Assembly (NCBI GenBank): GCA_018713145.1
Contig: DVFP01000007.1
Coordinates: 1 to 64,000 of the forward strand
Direction of reading: 5' to 3'
Source of the DNA: Candidatus Scybalocola faecavium
Lineage (GTDB): Bacteria; Bacillota; Clostridia; Lachnospirales; Lachnospiraceae
DNA length: 64,000 bases
A model generated the notes under the pieces. It made no database searches. It was not told the DNA's origin and was given only the letters and a program-made list of their open reading frames with translations. The position numbers were made by a program, and so were the translations under genes. How positions within the stretch are numbered: position 1 is the stretch's first letter; each line of letters starts with the position of its first letter. Positions 44,388 through 53,685 of this stretch are shown here, piece after piece.

Positions 44388-44535
44388 GCTGTGAGCACTT
44401 AGCGAAGTCAAGCCGAAGGCGCAGGCTGAGGTTAGTGCGAACGTACATCGCGAACCTTAACGAGATGGGAGCAAAGCGACCATCGAGTTTAGTTGAGCGA
44501 TGTTACTGTTTACTGGTTTGCCAGTGAACAGTATC
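44388..44535. repeat. Composite palindromic element between dnaK and dnaJ
   Basis: About 150 bases with several nested hairpins: GCACTTA/TTAGTGC (44395 and 44434 area), CATCG/CGATG around 44481-44502, and TACTGTT-ACTGG with CCAGT-AACAGTA at 44504-44533. The last hairpin is related to 21993-22024. No protein is encoded. It resembles dispersed intergenic repeats seen in Lachnospiraceae, judged from memory only. Confidence 0.5.
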
Positions 44536-44557
44536 TATTTAGGATTGGAGATAAGTT

Positions 44558-45754
44558 ATGGCAGAGACAAAGAGAGATTATTATGAGGTTTTGGGTGTAT
44601 CCAAAACCGCAACGGATGCTGAATTAAAAAAAGCTTATCGCCAGCTTGCAAAGAAATACCATCCAGATATTAATCCGGGAGATAAAGAAGCGGAAGCAAA
44701 ATTTAAAGAGGCATCTGAGGCCTATGCTGTTTTAAGTGATCCGGAAAAAAGGCGTCAGTATGACCAGTTTGGGCATGCAGCGTTTGAACAGGGCGGCGGA
44801 GCCGGCGGCTTTGGCGGCTTCGGTGGTTTTGATTTCGGCGGCGATATGGGAGATATATTCGGCGATATTTTTGGCGATCTGTTTGGCGGAGGACGGAGCA
44901 GAAAAGCTTATAATGGCCCTATGCAGGGAGCCAATGTGCGTATTAATATGCGCATTTCCTTTATGGAAGCTGTATTTGGCGTAGATAAACGTATTGAGAT
45001 CAATCTTAAAGATGAGTGCCCTCATTGTCATGGTACTGGGGCGAAACCGGGAACACAGCCTGAAACCTGTTCAAAGTGCGGTGGAAAAGGTCAGGTGGTA
45101 TATACCCAGCAATCCTTGTTTGGCACTGTCCGTAACGTTCAGACATGTCCGGACTGTCATGGTACAGGTAAGATTATTCGGGAAAAATGTTCAGACTGCG
45201 GCGGCACAGGTTATGTTAAAAACAAAAAGACCATTGAGATTCCTATTCCGGCAGGTATTGATTCCGGTCAAAGCGTGCGTATCCGAGGCAAGGGCGAGCC
45301 GGGAACTAACGGCGGTCAGAGAGGCGATCTGCTGGTAGGTATTACCGTTGACCGTCATCCGGTATTCCAGCGTCAGGATTTTGACATTTATTCCACCGTG
45401 CCTATTTCCTTTGCTCAGGCTGCATTAGGCGGAGATATTAAGATCCAGACGGTAGATGGAGAGGTGACTCAAAATATTCGTCCGGGAACGCAGACGGATA
45501 CCCGGATCCGCTTAAAGGGCAGAGGTGTACCAACTCTCCGTAATAAAAATGTCCGGGGAGACCATTATGTAACTTTGGTTGTTCAGGTGCCGGAACGGCT
45601 GAATAACGAGCAGAAAGATTTGATCCGTCAGCTGGATGCTTCTTTACGGGGCGAGTCTGTGACGCCAGAGGAAGAAAAGACGACTTCCGGAGCCGGGGAG
45701 CATAAAAAGAAAAAACGCTTTATGGATAAAGTTAAAGAGGCATTTGAAGATTAA
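44558..45754 (+). CDS. dnaJ: Co-chaperone DnaJ (Hsp40)
   Basis: A 398-residue type I DnaJ: J domain with HPD ([10 protein letters not shown]) near residue 34, a Gly/Phe-rich region (about 75-110), four zinc-finger repeats ([32 protein letters not shown]), two beta-sandwich substrate domains and a basic C terminus. It delivers clients to DnaK and stimulates ATP hydrolysis. It is 213 bases from dnaK, with a hairpin and repeat element between, so its expression may be partly independent. Confidence 0.97.
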   Translation: MAETKRDYYEVLGVSKTATDAELKKAYRQLAKKYHPDINPGDKEAEAKFKEASEAYAVLSDPEKRRQYDQFGHAAFEQGGGAGGFGGFGGFDFGGDMGDIFGDIFGDLFGGGRSRKAYNGPMQGANVRINMRISFMEAVFGVDKRIEINLKDECPHCHGTGAKPGTQPETCSKCGGKGQVVYTQQSLFGTVRNVQTCPDCHGTGKIIREKCSDCGGTGYVKNKKTIEIPIPAGIDSGQSVRIRGKGEPGTNGGQRGDLLVGITVDRHPVFQRQDFDIYSTVPISFAQAALGGDIKIQTVDGEVTQNIRPGTQTDTRIRLKGRGVPTLRNKNVRGDHYVTLVVQVPERLNNEQKDLIRQLDASLRGESVTPEEEKTTSGAGEHKKKKRFMDKVKEAFED

Positions 45755-46014
45755 CGGGGCAGTTCGACCTGCTGCGTATTTATTGCGCAAACCGAGAGGA
45801 AATCATTCGGGAGTACAAAAGTCCCATCGCCGCAGGCAATTTTAAATGGATTTTTGCTTGTAACAGGTCAGCTGGATAAAATATTGCATACAAACAGGCA
45901 GTTCTCAAAAAAGGACTTTGAGAACTGCCTGTTTGTATGTTATGATAACACCAGATATAGTGAAAAGGATCCTGTAAAAACTAAATCACCGAAAAATGAA
46001 AGGAGAATGATATT
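45755..46014. other. dnaJ-prmA spacer
   Basis: 260 bases without a gene; its main feature is the 23-bp-stem hairpin at 45887-45939. Confidence 0.7.
45887..45939 (+). terminator. Very long perfect hairpin after dnaJ
   Basis: Arms 45887-45909 and 45917-45939 are perfect complements over 23 bases (begins CATACAAACAGGCAG), with a 7-base loop. It could terminate the heat-shock operon, although the T-run is only TTTGTATG at the end of the stem; its length is unusual for a terminator. Confidence 0.55.
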
Positions 46015-46971
46015 TTGAAATGGAATAAATACACATTGACGACTACCACAGAGGCGGTGGATCTGATCAGCTATACGCTGGGGGAGATGGGCATTGAGGG
46101 GATTGAAATCCAGGATAAGGTGCCTCTATCTGAAGAGGATCAGAAAAAGATGTTTATTGACATTTTGCCGGATCTGGGGCCGGATGATGGCAAGGCAAAA
46201 GTATCCTTTTATATTAACCCGGAGGATGATGGGGAAGATACGATCCAGAAGGTGCTCCATGAAATTTATGGATTGAAGGATTTTGTGGACATTGGCGAGG
46301 CTGTGATCGAAAAATCTCAGACTGCAGATGAGGACTGGATGAATAACTGGAAAAAATATTGGAAACCGTTTAAGGTAGATGACGCTATTATAATAAAGCC
46401 CACATGGGAGACTTTGGAAAATGTGCCGGAGGGAACCTTAGTGGTGGAGCTGGATCCGGGGACATCTTTTGGAACCGGGATGCATCACACCACCCGTCTT
46501 TGTATTACCCAGATAAAAAAATATCTTAAGTCTGAGGATACCTTGCTTGATGTGGGCTGCGGCAGCGGGATTTTGTCGATTATTGCCATGATGCTCGGGG
46601 TAAAGGAGGCTGCCGCTACAGACATTGACCCTCATGCTGTGGAGGCTGCTATTGAAAACGCAAAAGTCAATCACCTGGATATGAGCCGGTACAAGATTGT
46701 CTGCGGCGATGTGATTTCTGACGGGGAATTCCGCCGGAAAATGGGCGTCCACAAATACGATTTTGTTGTAGCTAATATTCTGGCAGATATTATCATTCCC
46801 TTATCCGGAGTGGTTAAAGAGCTGATGAAGCCGGGAGCTTTGTTTGTATCCTCAGGCATTATTGATATGAAGGAAGAGGCCGTTGCCCAGGCCCTGACCG
46901 AAAATGGTTTTGAGATCGTAGAGGTGACCCGAAGCGGAGAGTGGGTGTCCTTTACAGCAAGAAATCGTTAA
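46015..46971 (+). CDS. prmA: Ribosomal protein L11 methyltransferase
   Basis: A 318-residue SAM-dependent methyltransferase that trimethylates L11. Motifs: LDPGTSFGTGMHHTT, LLDVGCGSGILSI and the NPPY-like VANILADIIIPL. An N-terminal substrate-binding domain of about 100 residues is present. Start is a TTG with AGGAG 9 bases ahead. prmA-rsmE after dnaJ is the classical Firmicutes order. Confidence 0.95.
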   Translation: MKWNKYTLTTTTEAVDLISYTLGEMGIEGIEIQDKVPLSEEDQKKMFIDILPDLGPDDGKAKVSFYINPEDDGEDTIQKVLHEIYGLKDFVDIGEAVIEKSQTADEDWMNNWKKYWKPFKVDDAIIIKPTWETLENVPEGTLVVELDPGTSFGTGMHHTTRLCITQIKKYLKSEDTLLDVGCGSGILSIIAMMLGVKEAAATDIDPHAVEAAIENAKVNHLDMSRYKIVCGDVISDGEFRRKMGVHKYDFVVANILADIIIPLSGVVKELMKPGALFVSSGIIDMKEEAVAQALTENGFEIVEVTRSGEWVSFTARNR

Positions 46972-47063
46972 TGACGGTTATACCGTTGGACTGGCCTGCC
47001 GGTTGCACATTGACATGTGTGAATACTGTATGGTATGATACGTGTTTGGAAGGATGATAGAAT

Positions 47064-47804
47064 ATGCCAAGATTTTTTGTAGAACCCGGACAGGTAGATG
47101 ACCAGATCATTACCATTACCGGCGGTGACGTAAACCATATAAAAAATGTCCTGCGTATGCATCAGGGAGATACATTGTCAGTCAGCGATGGCTGTGGAAA
47201 GGACTATTTTTGCAGCATCAAGACTATGGACAAGGATCAGGTGATCCTTCATATTGAAAATTCCTGGGATTCTTATGTGGAGCTTCCGGTAAAGCTTTAT
47301 CTGTTTCAGGGGCTTCCCAAAGGAGATAAGATGGAGCTGATCATTCAGAAGGCTGTAGAGCTGGGAGTTTATGAGATTATTCCGGTGATAACTTCCAGGA
47401 CGATCGTTAAGCTGGATCCTAAAAAAGAGGATAAAAAGGTTGCCCGCTGGCAGATGGTGTGCGAAAGCGCAGCCAAACAGTCCGGCCGGGGAATGATTCC
47501 TAAAGTAACGTCTCCCGTAAGCTTTAAAAAAGCTCTTGAACTGGCCGGTGCGCTTGAGGCCGGAGTGATGCCTTATGAACGGGCTCAGGGCATGGATGCG
47601 GCACGAACCTTGGTAAAAGAGCTTCACGGTAAGAAAAGCATTGGCATATTTATCGGACCGGAGGGTGGTTTTGATCCTGCAGAGGTAGAATTGGCCCAGG
47701 CGCAGGGCATCAGGACCATGACTTTGGGAAAGCGGATTTTAAGGACGGAAACTGCCGGGCTGGCTGTTCTGTCTGTGTTTATGTTTGAACTGGAAGAAGA
47801 TTAG
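47064..47804 (+). CDS. rsmE: 16S rRNA m3U1498 methyltransferase
   Basis: A 246-residue SPOUT-class enzyme: N-terminal PUA-like part (MPRFFVEPG, HIKNVLRMHQGD) and C-terminal knotted domain with IGIFIGPEGGFDPAEVELA and LGKRILRTETAGLAVL. It methylates U1498 of 16S rRNA. Normal length; 92 bases after prmA. Confidence 0.95.
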   Translation: MPRFFVEPGQVDDQIITITGGDVNHIKNVLRMHQGDTLSVSDGCGKDYFCSIKTMDKDQVILHIENSWDSYVELPVKLYLFQGLPKGDKMELIIQKAVELGVYEIIPVITSRTIVKLDPKKEDKKVARWQMVCESAAKQSGRGMIPKVTSPVSFKKALELAGALEAGVMPYERAQGMDAARTLVKELHGKKSIGIFIGPEGGFDPAEVELAQAQGIRTMTLGKRILRTETAGLAVLSVFMFELEED

Positions 47805-47820
47805 GAAGAGGAATATCTAA

Positions 47821-49005
47821 ATGAAGGAAATTTACTTTGATAATGCCGCTACCACCCGGGTTTATGACGGCGTGTGCAAGGTGATGGTAGAAGCCATGCA
47901 GAGCAATTTCGGAAATCCTTCATCCCTTCATATGAAGGGGGTGGATGCCGAGCGCTATGTAAAAAGTGCCCGTGAAATTATTGCAAAAACTTTAAAGGTG
48001 GATGAAAAGGAAATCCTTTTTACCTCCGGCGGCACTGAATCCAATAATATGGCTCTCATCGGAGGCGCTATGGCCAATCAGAGAGCCGGAAAACATTTGA
48101 TCACTACCCGGATCGAACATGCCTCTGTATATAATCCTATGATCTGGCTGGAAAGTCAGGGCTTTGAGGTGACCTATCTTCCTGTAGATGAGCGGGGGTG
48201 TGTGGATGTAGAGGCGTTGTCCGAAGCGCTGCGTCCGGATACGATCCTCGTATCCGTGATGTGTGTGAATAATGAGATTGGCACCATACAGCCTTTAGAT
48301 GAGATCGGCAGAAGAATCAAGGAAAATAATCCGGCAACGCTGTTTCATGTAGACGGAATTCAGGGCTACGGGAAAGTGGAACATTTGTGGCCGAGAAAAC
48401 TGGGCATTGATCTGCTCAGTGTAAGCGGACATAAGCTCCACGGGCCAAAAGGCATTGGTTTTTTATATATCCGGGACCGGGTTAAGGTACATCCCCTGAT
48501 CCTTGGAGGCGGTCAGCAGAAGGATATGCGTTCCGGCACGGAAAATGTACCGGGGATCGCGGGTCTTGGCGAGGCTGTCCGGGAGGTTTTTGATCATTTG
48601 CCGGAAAAGATGGATCAGCTTTATGAGCTTCGCAGTTATTTTATCCATCAGGTAACCCGGTTCGACGGTGTGAAGATTAACGGGTGGACGCAGCGTCAGG
48701 AAGGCTTTATGGGGCCGGCGCCGCATATTGTCAGCGTAAGCTTTGAAAATATCCGGGCTGAGGTACTTTTACATGCCCTGGAGGAGCGGGGGATTTATGT
48801 ATCCTCAGGTTCAGCCTGTTCCTCAAACCATCCAGCGATCAGCGGCACTTTAAAAGCCATTGGCGTGGAAAAGAAGTACCTGGATGCAACGATCCGGTTC
48901 AGCTTTTGCTATGATACCACAAGAGAAGAAATTGACCAGTGCATGGATGTTTTAAATCAGATCATTCCCATGCTCCGCCGATATACTCCAGGAGGGAGAA
49001 GATAA
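47821..49005 (+). CDS. Cysteine desulfurase (NifS/IscS-like)
   Basis: A 394-residue PLP enzyme: starts EIYFDNAATTRV, PLP-binding Lys in SVSGHKLHGPKG, and active-site Cys in SSGSACSSNHP at about residue 332. It supplies persulfide sulfur; immediately followed by thiI with no gap, so it probably feeds thiolation of tRNA U8 (4-thiouridine) as NifZ does in Bacillus. Family members also serve Fe-S assembly. Class I versus II could not be decided with certainty, but the short Cys loop favours the NifS/IscS class. Confidence 0.9.
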   Translation: MKEIYFDNAATTRVYDGVCKVMVEAMQSNFGNPSSLHMKGVDAERYVKSAREIIAKTLKVDEKEILFTSGGTESNNMALIGGAMANQRAGKHLITTRIEHASVYNPMIWLESQGFEVTYLPVDERGCVDVEALSEALRPDTILVSVMCVNNEIGTIQPLDEIGRRIKENNPATLFHVDGIQGYGKVEHLWPRKLGIDLLSVSGHKLHGPKGIGFLYIRDRVKVHPLILGGGQQKDMRSGTENVPGIAGLGEAVREVFDHLPEKMDQLYELRSYFIHQVTRFDGVKINGWTQRQEGFMGPAPHIVSVSFENIRAEVLLHALEERGIYVSSGSACSSNHPAISGTLKAIGVEKKYLDATIRFSFCYDTTREEIDQCMDVLNQIIPMLRRYTPGGRR

Positions 49006-50193
49006 ATGAAGTTTAAAGCTTTTTTAATAAAATATGGTGAGATCGGCCTGAAAGGCAAGAACCGCTATTTATTTGAAGATGCCCTGATGCGCCAGATCCG
49101 CTTTGCTCTGGATGGGGCCGGTGAATTTGCCGTAAATAAAGAGCAGGGCCGTATTTTTGTAGATGCATTATCCGATTACGATTATGATGAAGTGCTGGAA
49201 CGCCTTGGACGGGTGTTTGGTATTGTGGCCATTTGCCCTGTGGTGGAATGTGAAGATAATTCCTGGGATAACCTGACAAAGGTAACCGGAGACTATGTGG
49301 CCTCTGTGTATGGGGAAAAGCCGTTTACCTTTAAGGTGGAATCCAGGCGTGCAGATAAGCGTTATCCGAAAAAGTCCATGGAGATCAGTGCAGATATGGG
49401 GGAATATTTACTGGATCGCTTCCCTAATGCATCTGTAGATGTGCATCACCCTCAGGTACTTTTAAATATTGAAATCCGGGAAAAAACATACATTTATTCT
49501 CTGTCTGTTCCAGGTCCCGGAGGAATGCCTGTAGGGACTAACGGCAAGGCGATGCTGCTGCTTTCCGGCGGTATTGACAGCCCGGTAGCCGGATATATGA
49601 TCGCCAAGCGAGGTGTGCGGATTGATGCGGTGTATTTTCATGCGCCCCCATATACCAGTGAGCGGGCAAAACAGAAGGTCATTGACCTGGCAAAGATCGT
49701 GGCCCGGTATGCAGGTCCCATTAAGCTGAATATTATCAATTTTACAGATATTCAGCTGGCCATTTATGAAAAATGTCCTCATGATGAGCTGACGATCATT
49801 ATGCGCCGCTATATGATGAAAATCGCGGAGCATATCGGGAAAGAGGACGGCTGTCTGGGACTGATCACAGGAGAGAGTATCGGACAGGTAGCCAGTCAGA
49901 CCATGCAGAGCCTTGCAGCGACCAATGCAGTATGTACCATGCCGGTATATCGGCCGGTGATCGGATTTGATAAAAATGATATTGTAGACATTTCTCAGAA
50001 GATCGGAGCATTTGAAACATCGATCCTGCCTTATGAGGATTGCTGCACAATTTTTGTGGCAAAGCATCCGGTGACAAAACCGAATATCCGGGCCATCCAG
50101 CGTTCTGAAAATCATCTGGCAGATGTTATTGACGATCTGATGGAAACCGCGCTAAATACCCGGGAAGTTTTAATGTGCGAGCCGACCCACTGA
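49006..50193 (+). CDS. thiI: tRNA 4-thiouridine synthase ThiI
   Basis: A 395-residue protein: N-terminal ferredoxin-like and THUMP domains (about 1-165), PP-loop ATPase motif LLSGGIDSPVAGYMIAKRG at about residue 182 and the catalytic Cys region (PYEDCCTIF). The C-terminal rhodanese domain of E. coli ThiI is absent, as in Bacillus, where the partner desulfurase delivers sulfur directly. The start directly follows the desulfurase stop and is translationally coupled with it. Confidence 0.95.
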   Translation: MKFKAFLIKYGEIGLKGKNRYLFEDALMRQIRFALDGAGEFAVNKEQGRIFVDALSDYDYDEVLERLGRVFGIVAICPVVECEDNSWDNLTKVTGDYVASVYGEKPFTFKVESRRADKRYPKKSMEISADMGEYLLDRFPNASVDVHHPQVLLNIEIREKTYIYSLSVPGPGGMPVGTNGKAMLLLSGGIDSPVAGYMIAKRGVRIDAVYFHAPPYTSERAKQKVIDLAKIVARYAGPIKLNIINFTDIQLAIYEKCPHDELTIIMRRYMMKIAEHIGKEDGCLGLITGESIGQVASQTMQSLAATNAVCTMPVYRPVIGFDKNDIVDISQKIGAFETSILPYEDCCTIFVAKHPVTKPNIRAIQRSENHLADVIDDLMETALNTREVLMCEPTH

Positions 50194-50230
50194 CCGTTTA
50201 TGTCCTGTAAACCTGCCGGGCTTTTATAAT

Positions 50231-50268
50231 AAAAAAACTCTCCCCGGTGATCGGGGAGAGTTTAAAAA
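50231..50268. terminator. Bidirectional terminator between thiI and the HPr-like gene
   Basis: Arms AAACTCTCCCC and GGGGAGAGTTT, 7-base loop, with A-run left and U-run right. Confidence 0.88.
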
Positions 50269-50502
50269 TTACTCAATAATAAACGGTTTAAGAACTTCTT
50301 TGATTTCATCATAGTTATCATCGCTGTGAATAGCCAGCTCAATGGGTCTGGAAAGATCAAGACTAAAGATACCCATGATCGATTTTGCATCAATCACATA
50401 TCTTCCGGAAATAAGATCAAAATCGGTATCGTATTTTGTGATGATGTTTACAAAAGATTTTACTTTGTCAATGGAATCAAGACGTATTTCAACGGTTTTC
50501 AT
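50269..50502 (-). CDS. HPr-like protein without the phosphorylatable histidine
   Basis: A 77-residue protein with HPr-type folding pattern (strand, helix with KVKSFVNII, then GRYVIDAKSIMGIFSLDLSRPIEL, then C-terminal helix). The DAKSIMGIFSL segment matches the conserved Ser46 loop region of HPr, but the His15 segment is missing; the equivalent stretch reads SIDKVKSF. It is therefore not a PTS phosphocarrier, but might bind a partner or act as regulator like Crh, which also lacks His15. The ATG at 50502 follows TAGGAGGGAATTTA. Alone on its strand. Confidence 0.75.
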   Translation of the reverse strand: MKTVEIRLDSIDKVKSFVNIITKYDTDFDLISGRYVIDAKSIMGIFSLDLSRPIELAIHSDDNYDEIKEVLKPFIIE

Positions 50503-50602
50503 TAAATTCCCTCCTAAATTAGATTCATATTTTATAAATATATAGTACAATTCGGAGGACAAAAAGTCAATACGCTAATCGCCGAAAAAACGGAGGACAA
50601 TT

Positions 50603-51982
50603 ATGAAAAGTGTAGCCTTTTGTACATTAGGCTGTAAAGTAAATCAATATGAGACCGATGCCATGGAAGAAATGTTTCTGGCAGCCGGTTATCAGGTCCG
50701 GTCTTTTAAAGATAAAGCGGATGTATATGTGGTCAACACCTGTACTGTGACGAATATTGCAGACCGTAAGTCCCGTCAAATGCTTCATCGGGCAAGGAAA
50801 CTAAACCCGGAAGGCATCATTGCCGCTGTCGGCTGCTATGTTCAGGCTGCGGCAGACCGGCTGAAGGAAGATCCGGATATTGATCTCATTGTTGGAAATA
50901 ATAAAAAATCAGAGATCGTGACCCTGGTGGAAGCTCTATTACATGAAAGAGACCAAAAAGACGGTGCGTCTGGCGCCATGGGCCTCTCTAAAGGACAGCA
51001 GGAGGCTGTCATTGATATTAATCATACAAAAGAATATGAATCTCTCCATGTAAGCCGGGTATGCGAGCATACCCGGGCCTATATTAAGATCCAGGACGGA
51101 TGCAATCAGTTTTGTTCTTATTGCATTATTCCGTATGCCAGAGGCCGAGTGCGCAGCCGGAGCATGGAGGATATTCTTTCAGAGGTGCGGACCCTTGTTA
51201 AAGGAGGATATAAGGAAATCGTTCTGACAGGGATCCATATTTCCTCTTACGGGCTGGATTTTGCCCGGAAAGAATATAACCAGGAGCAGGATGATGAACA
51301 TTTGATTCGTCTCATTGAGGCTTTAGGGGAAATTCCGGGATTAGAGCGTATCCGTTTGGGATCTTTAGAGCCCAGGATCATTACCCGGGATTTTGTGGAA
51401 CGTCTGTGCCAGGTGCCCCAGATCTGTCCCCATTTCCATCTGTCCCTGCAAAGCGGGTGTGATACAGTGCTGGCGCGGATGAACCGAAAATATACTACCG
51501 CTCAATATGAAGCCTGCTGCGATCTTTTGCGCCGGTATTTTTGTGATCCGGCCATTACCACGGATGTTATTGTCGGTTTTCCGGGAGAAACCCGGGAGGA
51601 GTTTGAGGAAGGCGCTGCATTTTTGCGCAGGATCGCCTTTGCTGAAATGCATGTATTTAAATATTCCCGCAGGGAGGGCACCCGTGCGGCAACGATGAAA
51701 GATCAGGTGGATGAGGCGGTAAAGAATGAGAGAAGCGCCTGTCTCCTTGATGAAAATCGTAAAATGAAGGATGCATTTTTGAAAAAATGGCAGGGCCGGG
51801 AGGCAAAGCTCCTCCTGGAAGAAAAGGTAGTCATTGATGGCACGGAATATATGTCCGGCCACACAAAGGAATATATCCGCGGTGTTGTAAAGGGTTCAGA
51901 TCTGGCTGCAAACACGGTAATCCCCGTAAAGCTTTCCTTAAGATTAAATGAAGAATACGTTTTTTGCGAAAGAATTGATTGA
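50603..51982 (+). CDS. mtaB: tRNA t6A37 methylthiotransferase MtaB
   Basis: A 459-residue radical SAM methylthiotransferase: N-terminal UPF0004 domain (FCTLGCKVNQYETDAM, with further cluster Cys in VNTCTVTN and VGCYVQ), radical SAM cluster QDGCNQFCSYCIIPYARG, and C-terminal TRAM domain. The KVNQ signature and 'RGRVRSR' place it with MtaB rather than MiaB or RimO. It converts t6A to ms2t6A at position 37. Start behind ACGGAGGACAATT. Confidence 0.93.
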   Translation: MKSVAFCTLGCKVNQYETDAMEEMFLAAGYQVRSFKDKADVYVVNTCTVTNIADRKSRQMLHRARKLNPEGIIAAVGCYVQAAADRLKEDPDIDLIVGNNKKSEIVTLVEALLHERDQKDGASGAMGLSKGQQEAVIDINHTKEYESLHVSRVCEHTRAYIKIQDGCNQFCSYCIIPYARGRVRSRSMEDILSEVRTLVKGGYKEIVLTGIHISSYGLDFARKEYNQEQDDEHLIRLIEALGEIPGLERIRLGSLEPRIITRDFVERLCQVPQICPHFHLSLQSGCDTVLARMNRKYTTAQYEACCDLLRRYFCDPAITTDVIVGFPGETREEFEEGAAFLRRIAFAEMHVFKYSRREGTRAATMKDQVDEAVKNERSACLLDENRKMKDAFLKKWQGREAKLLLEEKVVIDGTEYMSGHTKEYIRGVVKGSDLAANTVIPVKLSLRLNEEYVFCERID

Positions 51983-52089
51983 ATTATTTGAAATTTTATA
52001 TTAATATAATAGATAATCGTATCCCCTGTGGACACCGCCGGCTGTCCGGAGGGAATAACGTGCATGACAGAAAGTAGGGTAGTGATAAT

Positions 52090-52350
52090 ATGGCAGATTT
52101 AAACAACACACAATATTTTAAAGTGAATAGTGAAACCGAGATCGCGGTTAAGGATATTCTTGAGGCTGTCTATATCGCTTTGACAGAAAAAGGGTATAAT
52201 CCTGTCAGTCAAATCGTTGGCTATATTATGTCTGGGGATCCCACCTATGTGACCAGCTATAAAAATGCACGGTATCTGATCATGAAGGTGGAGCGGGACG
52301 AGATTTTGGAAGAACTGCTGAAAAATTATATTGAAGTGAATCTTAAGTAA
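52090..52350 (+). CDS. IreB family regulatory phosphoprotein (UPF0297)
   Basis: An 86-residue protein matching IreB of enterococci, a target of the IreK Ser/Thr kinase controlling cephalosporin resistance; the N-terminal region has the Thr-rich pattern (NNTQYF) near the known phosphosite. QIVGYIMSGDPTYVTSYKNAR is the family signature. It starts the ireB-ruvX-DUF1292 run found across Firmicutes. Confidence 0.93.
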   Translation: MADLNNTQYFKVNSETEIAVKDILEAVYIALTEKGYNPVSQIVGYIMSGDPTYVTSYKNARYLIMKVERDEILEELLKNYIEVNLK

Positions 52351-52353
52351 TCC

Positions 52354-52803
52354 ATGGCAGGACGGATCATTGGTTTGGATTACGGTTCCAAGACTGTAGG
52401 CGTTGCCCTTAGCGATCCCTTAAGGATGACGGCACAGGCTGTGGAGACCATTAAGCGCAGGGATGAGAACAAGCTGCGTCAAACACTGGCAAGAATTGAG
52501 GAGATCATAAAAAATGAAGGTGTGGACCGGATTGTTCTTGGATACCCGAAAAATATGAATAATACCATTGGAGACCGGGCACAAAAGACTCAGGCTTTTG
52601 CGGATATGCTTCAGCGGAGGACCGGACTTGAGGTTGTGCTCTGGGATGAGCGGATGAGTACCATGGCAGCCACTCGTACTCTTATTGAAGGTGAAGTGCG
52701 CCGTGAAAACAGAAAAGCATATGTGGACCAGCTGGCTGCTGTGTTTATATTGCAGGGCTATCTGGACTATATCCGGATGGATTCTAAGAATCCATCGGAA
52801 TGA
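52354..52803 (+). CDS. ruvX: Holliday junction resolvase RuvX (YqgF)
   Basis: A 149-residue RNase H-fold nuclease: first catalytic Asp in [17 protein letters not shown] (D9), [27 protein letters not shown] and the last Asp in [16 protein letters not shown]. It acts on Holliday junctions or in 16S rRNA 5' end processing. It starts 3 bases after ireB stop without own ribosome site, so it is translationally coupled. Confidence 0.93.
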   Translation: MAGRIIGLDYGSKTVGVALSDPLRMTAQAVETIKRRDENKLRQTLARIEEIIKNEGVDRIVLGYPKNMNNTIGDRAQKTQAFADMLQRRTGLEVVLWDERMSTMAATRTLIEGEVRRENRKAYVDQLAAVFILQGYLDYIRMDSKNPSE

Positions 52804-52818
52804 CTTTGGAGGACTGAC

Positions 52819-53094
52819 ATGTCAAATCAGGGAAAAGTTGAATTTACACTGACAGATACAGGAGAAAAAGAAGAGTTTTATATTATTGAACAGACCCGTA
52901 TCAATAATATTAACTATATATTAGTCGCTGATTCCATGGAGGATGAGGCAGATGCATTTATTTTAAAAGAAACCTGCGGGAATACAGATATGGCTGATGC
53001 GGTTTATTCGGTCGTGGACGATGATGATGAGCTGGAGGCCATATCCAAAGTATTTGCCCAAATGGTAGATGATCTTGATATTGAACTGGAATAA
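52819..53094 (+). CDS. DUF1292 protein (YrzB-like)
   Basis: A 91-residue very acidic protein of the DUF1292 family (FTLTDTGEKEEFYIIEQT, then YILVADSMEDEADAFILKE). Function unknown; it sits with ireB and ruvX in most Firmicutes. The start follows TGGAGGACTGAC. Confidence 0.92.
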   Translation: MSNQGKVEFTLTDTGEKEEFYIIEQTRINNINYILVADSMEDEADAFILKETCGNTDMADAVYSVVDDDDELEAISKVFAQMVDDLDIELE

Positions 53095-53166
53095 CAGATT
53101 TTGTAAAAATTGATGTGATGAGTCACGATACTCGGACAACAAAAATGCCAGGAAGAAGGGGTGCGT

Positions 53167-53628
53167 ATGGATAAAGAGCTGGAAAGGTATAAACAGTTTC
53201 TAAAGGAAAAAGGACTTAAGACGACCAGCCAGCGCCTTGCCATTTTTAAAGTATTAGCAAGTGAACCGAACCGGCATTTTACGGCGGAGGAAATCTATGA
53301 AAAAGTGAAGCAGCGGTGGCCGGAGATCGGCCTTGCCACTGTTTACCGGAATATTCAGAAATTGTCAGAGCTTGGCCTAATAGATAAGCTGAATCTGGAC
53401 GACGGATTTGTACGGTATGAGATTGGCGACCCTGACAGAGATAAGGCCCGACACCATCATCACCACTTGATCTGCCTGGACTGCGGCGGCGTTTTCACCT
53501 TTGAGGACGATCTGCTTGAACAGCTTGAGGACAGGATCCGGGAGACGATGGGGTTTATTGTAAGCGACCATGAAGTAAAGTTTTATGGGCACTGCAGAGC
53601 ATGTGCTCAAGCGCTTACAGGGGAATAA
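53167..53628 (+). CDS. Fur-family transcriptional regulator
   Basis: A 153-residue metalloregulator: winged helix (LKTTSQRLAIFKVLAS, EIYEKVKQRWPEIGLATVYRN), regulatory metal site with a run of five His in RHHHHHLICLDCGG and two CxxC zinc motifs (CLDC and CRAC). It might be Fur, PerR or Zur; PerR's diagnostic Asp104 could not be settled by eye, so no symbol is given. The ATG at 53167 is favoured over the GTG at 53161, which overlaps the AAGGGG site. Confidence 0.88.
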   Translation: MDKELERYKQFLKEKGLKTTSQRLAIFKVLASEPNRHFTAEEIYEKVKQRWPEIGLATVYRNIQKLSELGLIDKLNLDDGFVRYEIGDPDRDKARHHHHHLICLDCGGVFTFEDDLLEQLEDRIRETMGFIVSDHEVKFYGHCRACAQALTGE

Positions 53629-53685
53629 CGTTGTCAAAGTATCGTTGTCGGCATCGCACAAGAGATATTATACGGAGGTGCGATT

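Noticed and set aside
44388-44535. Riboswitch or small RNA between dnaK and dnaJ
   Set aside because: The folds do not match any riboswitch class I can recall and there is no metabolic gene downstream; reported as repeat element.
49462-50115. 217-codon minus-strand frame opposite thiI
   Set aside because: Antisense to the thiI PP-loop domain; Cys/His-rich composition is a by-product of the opposite frame.
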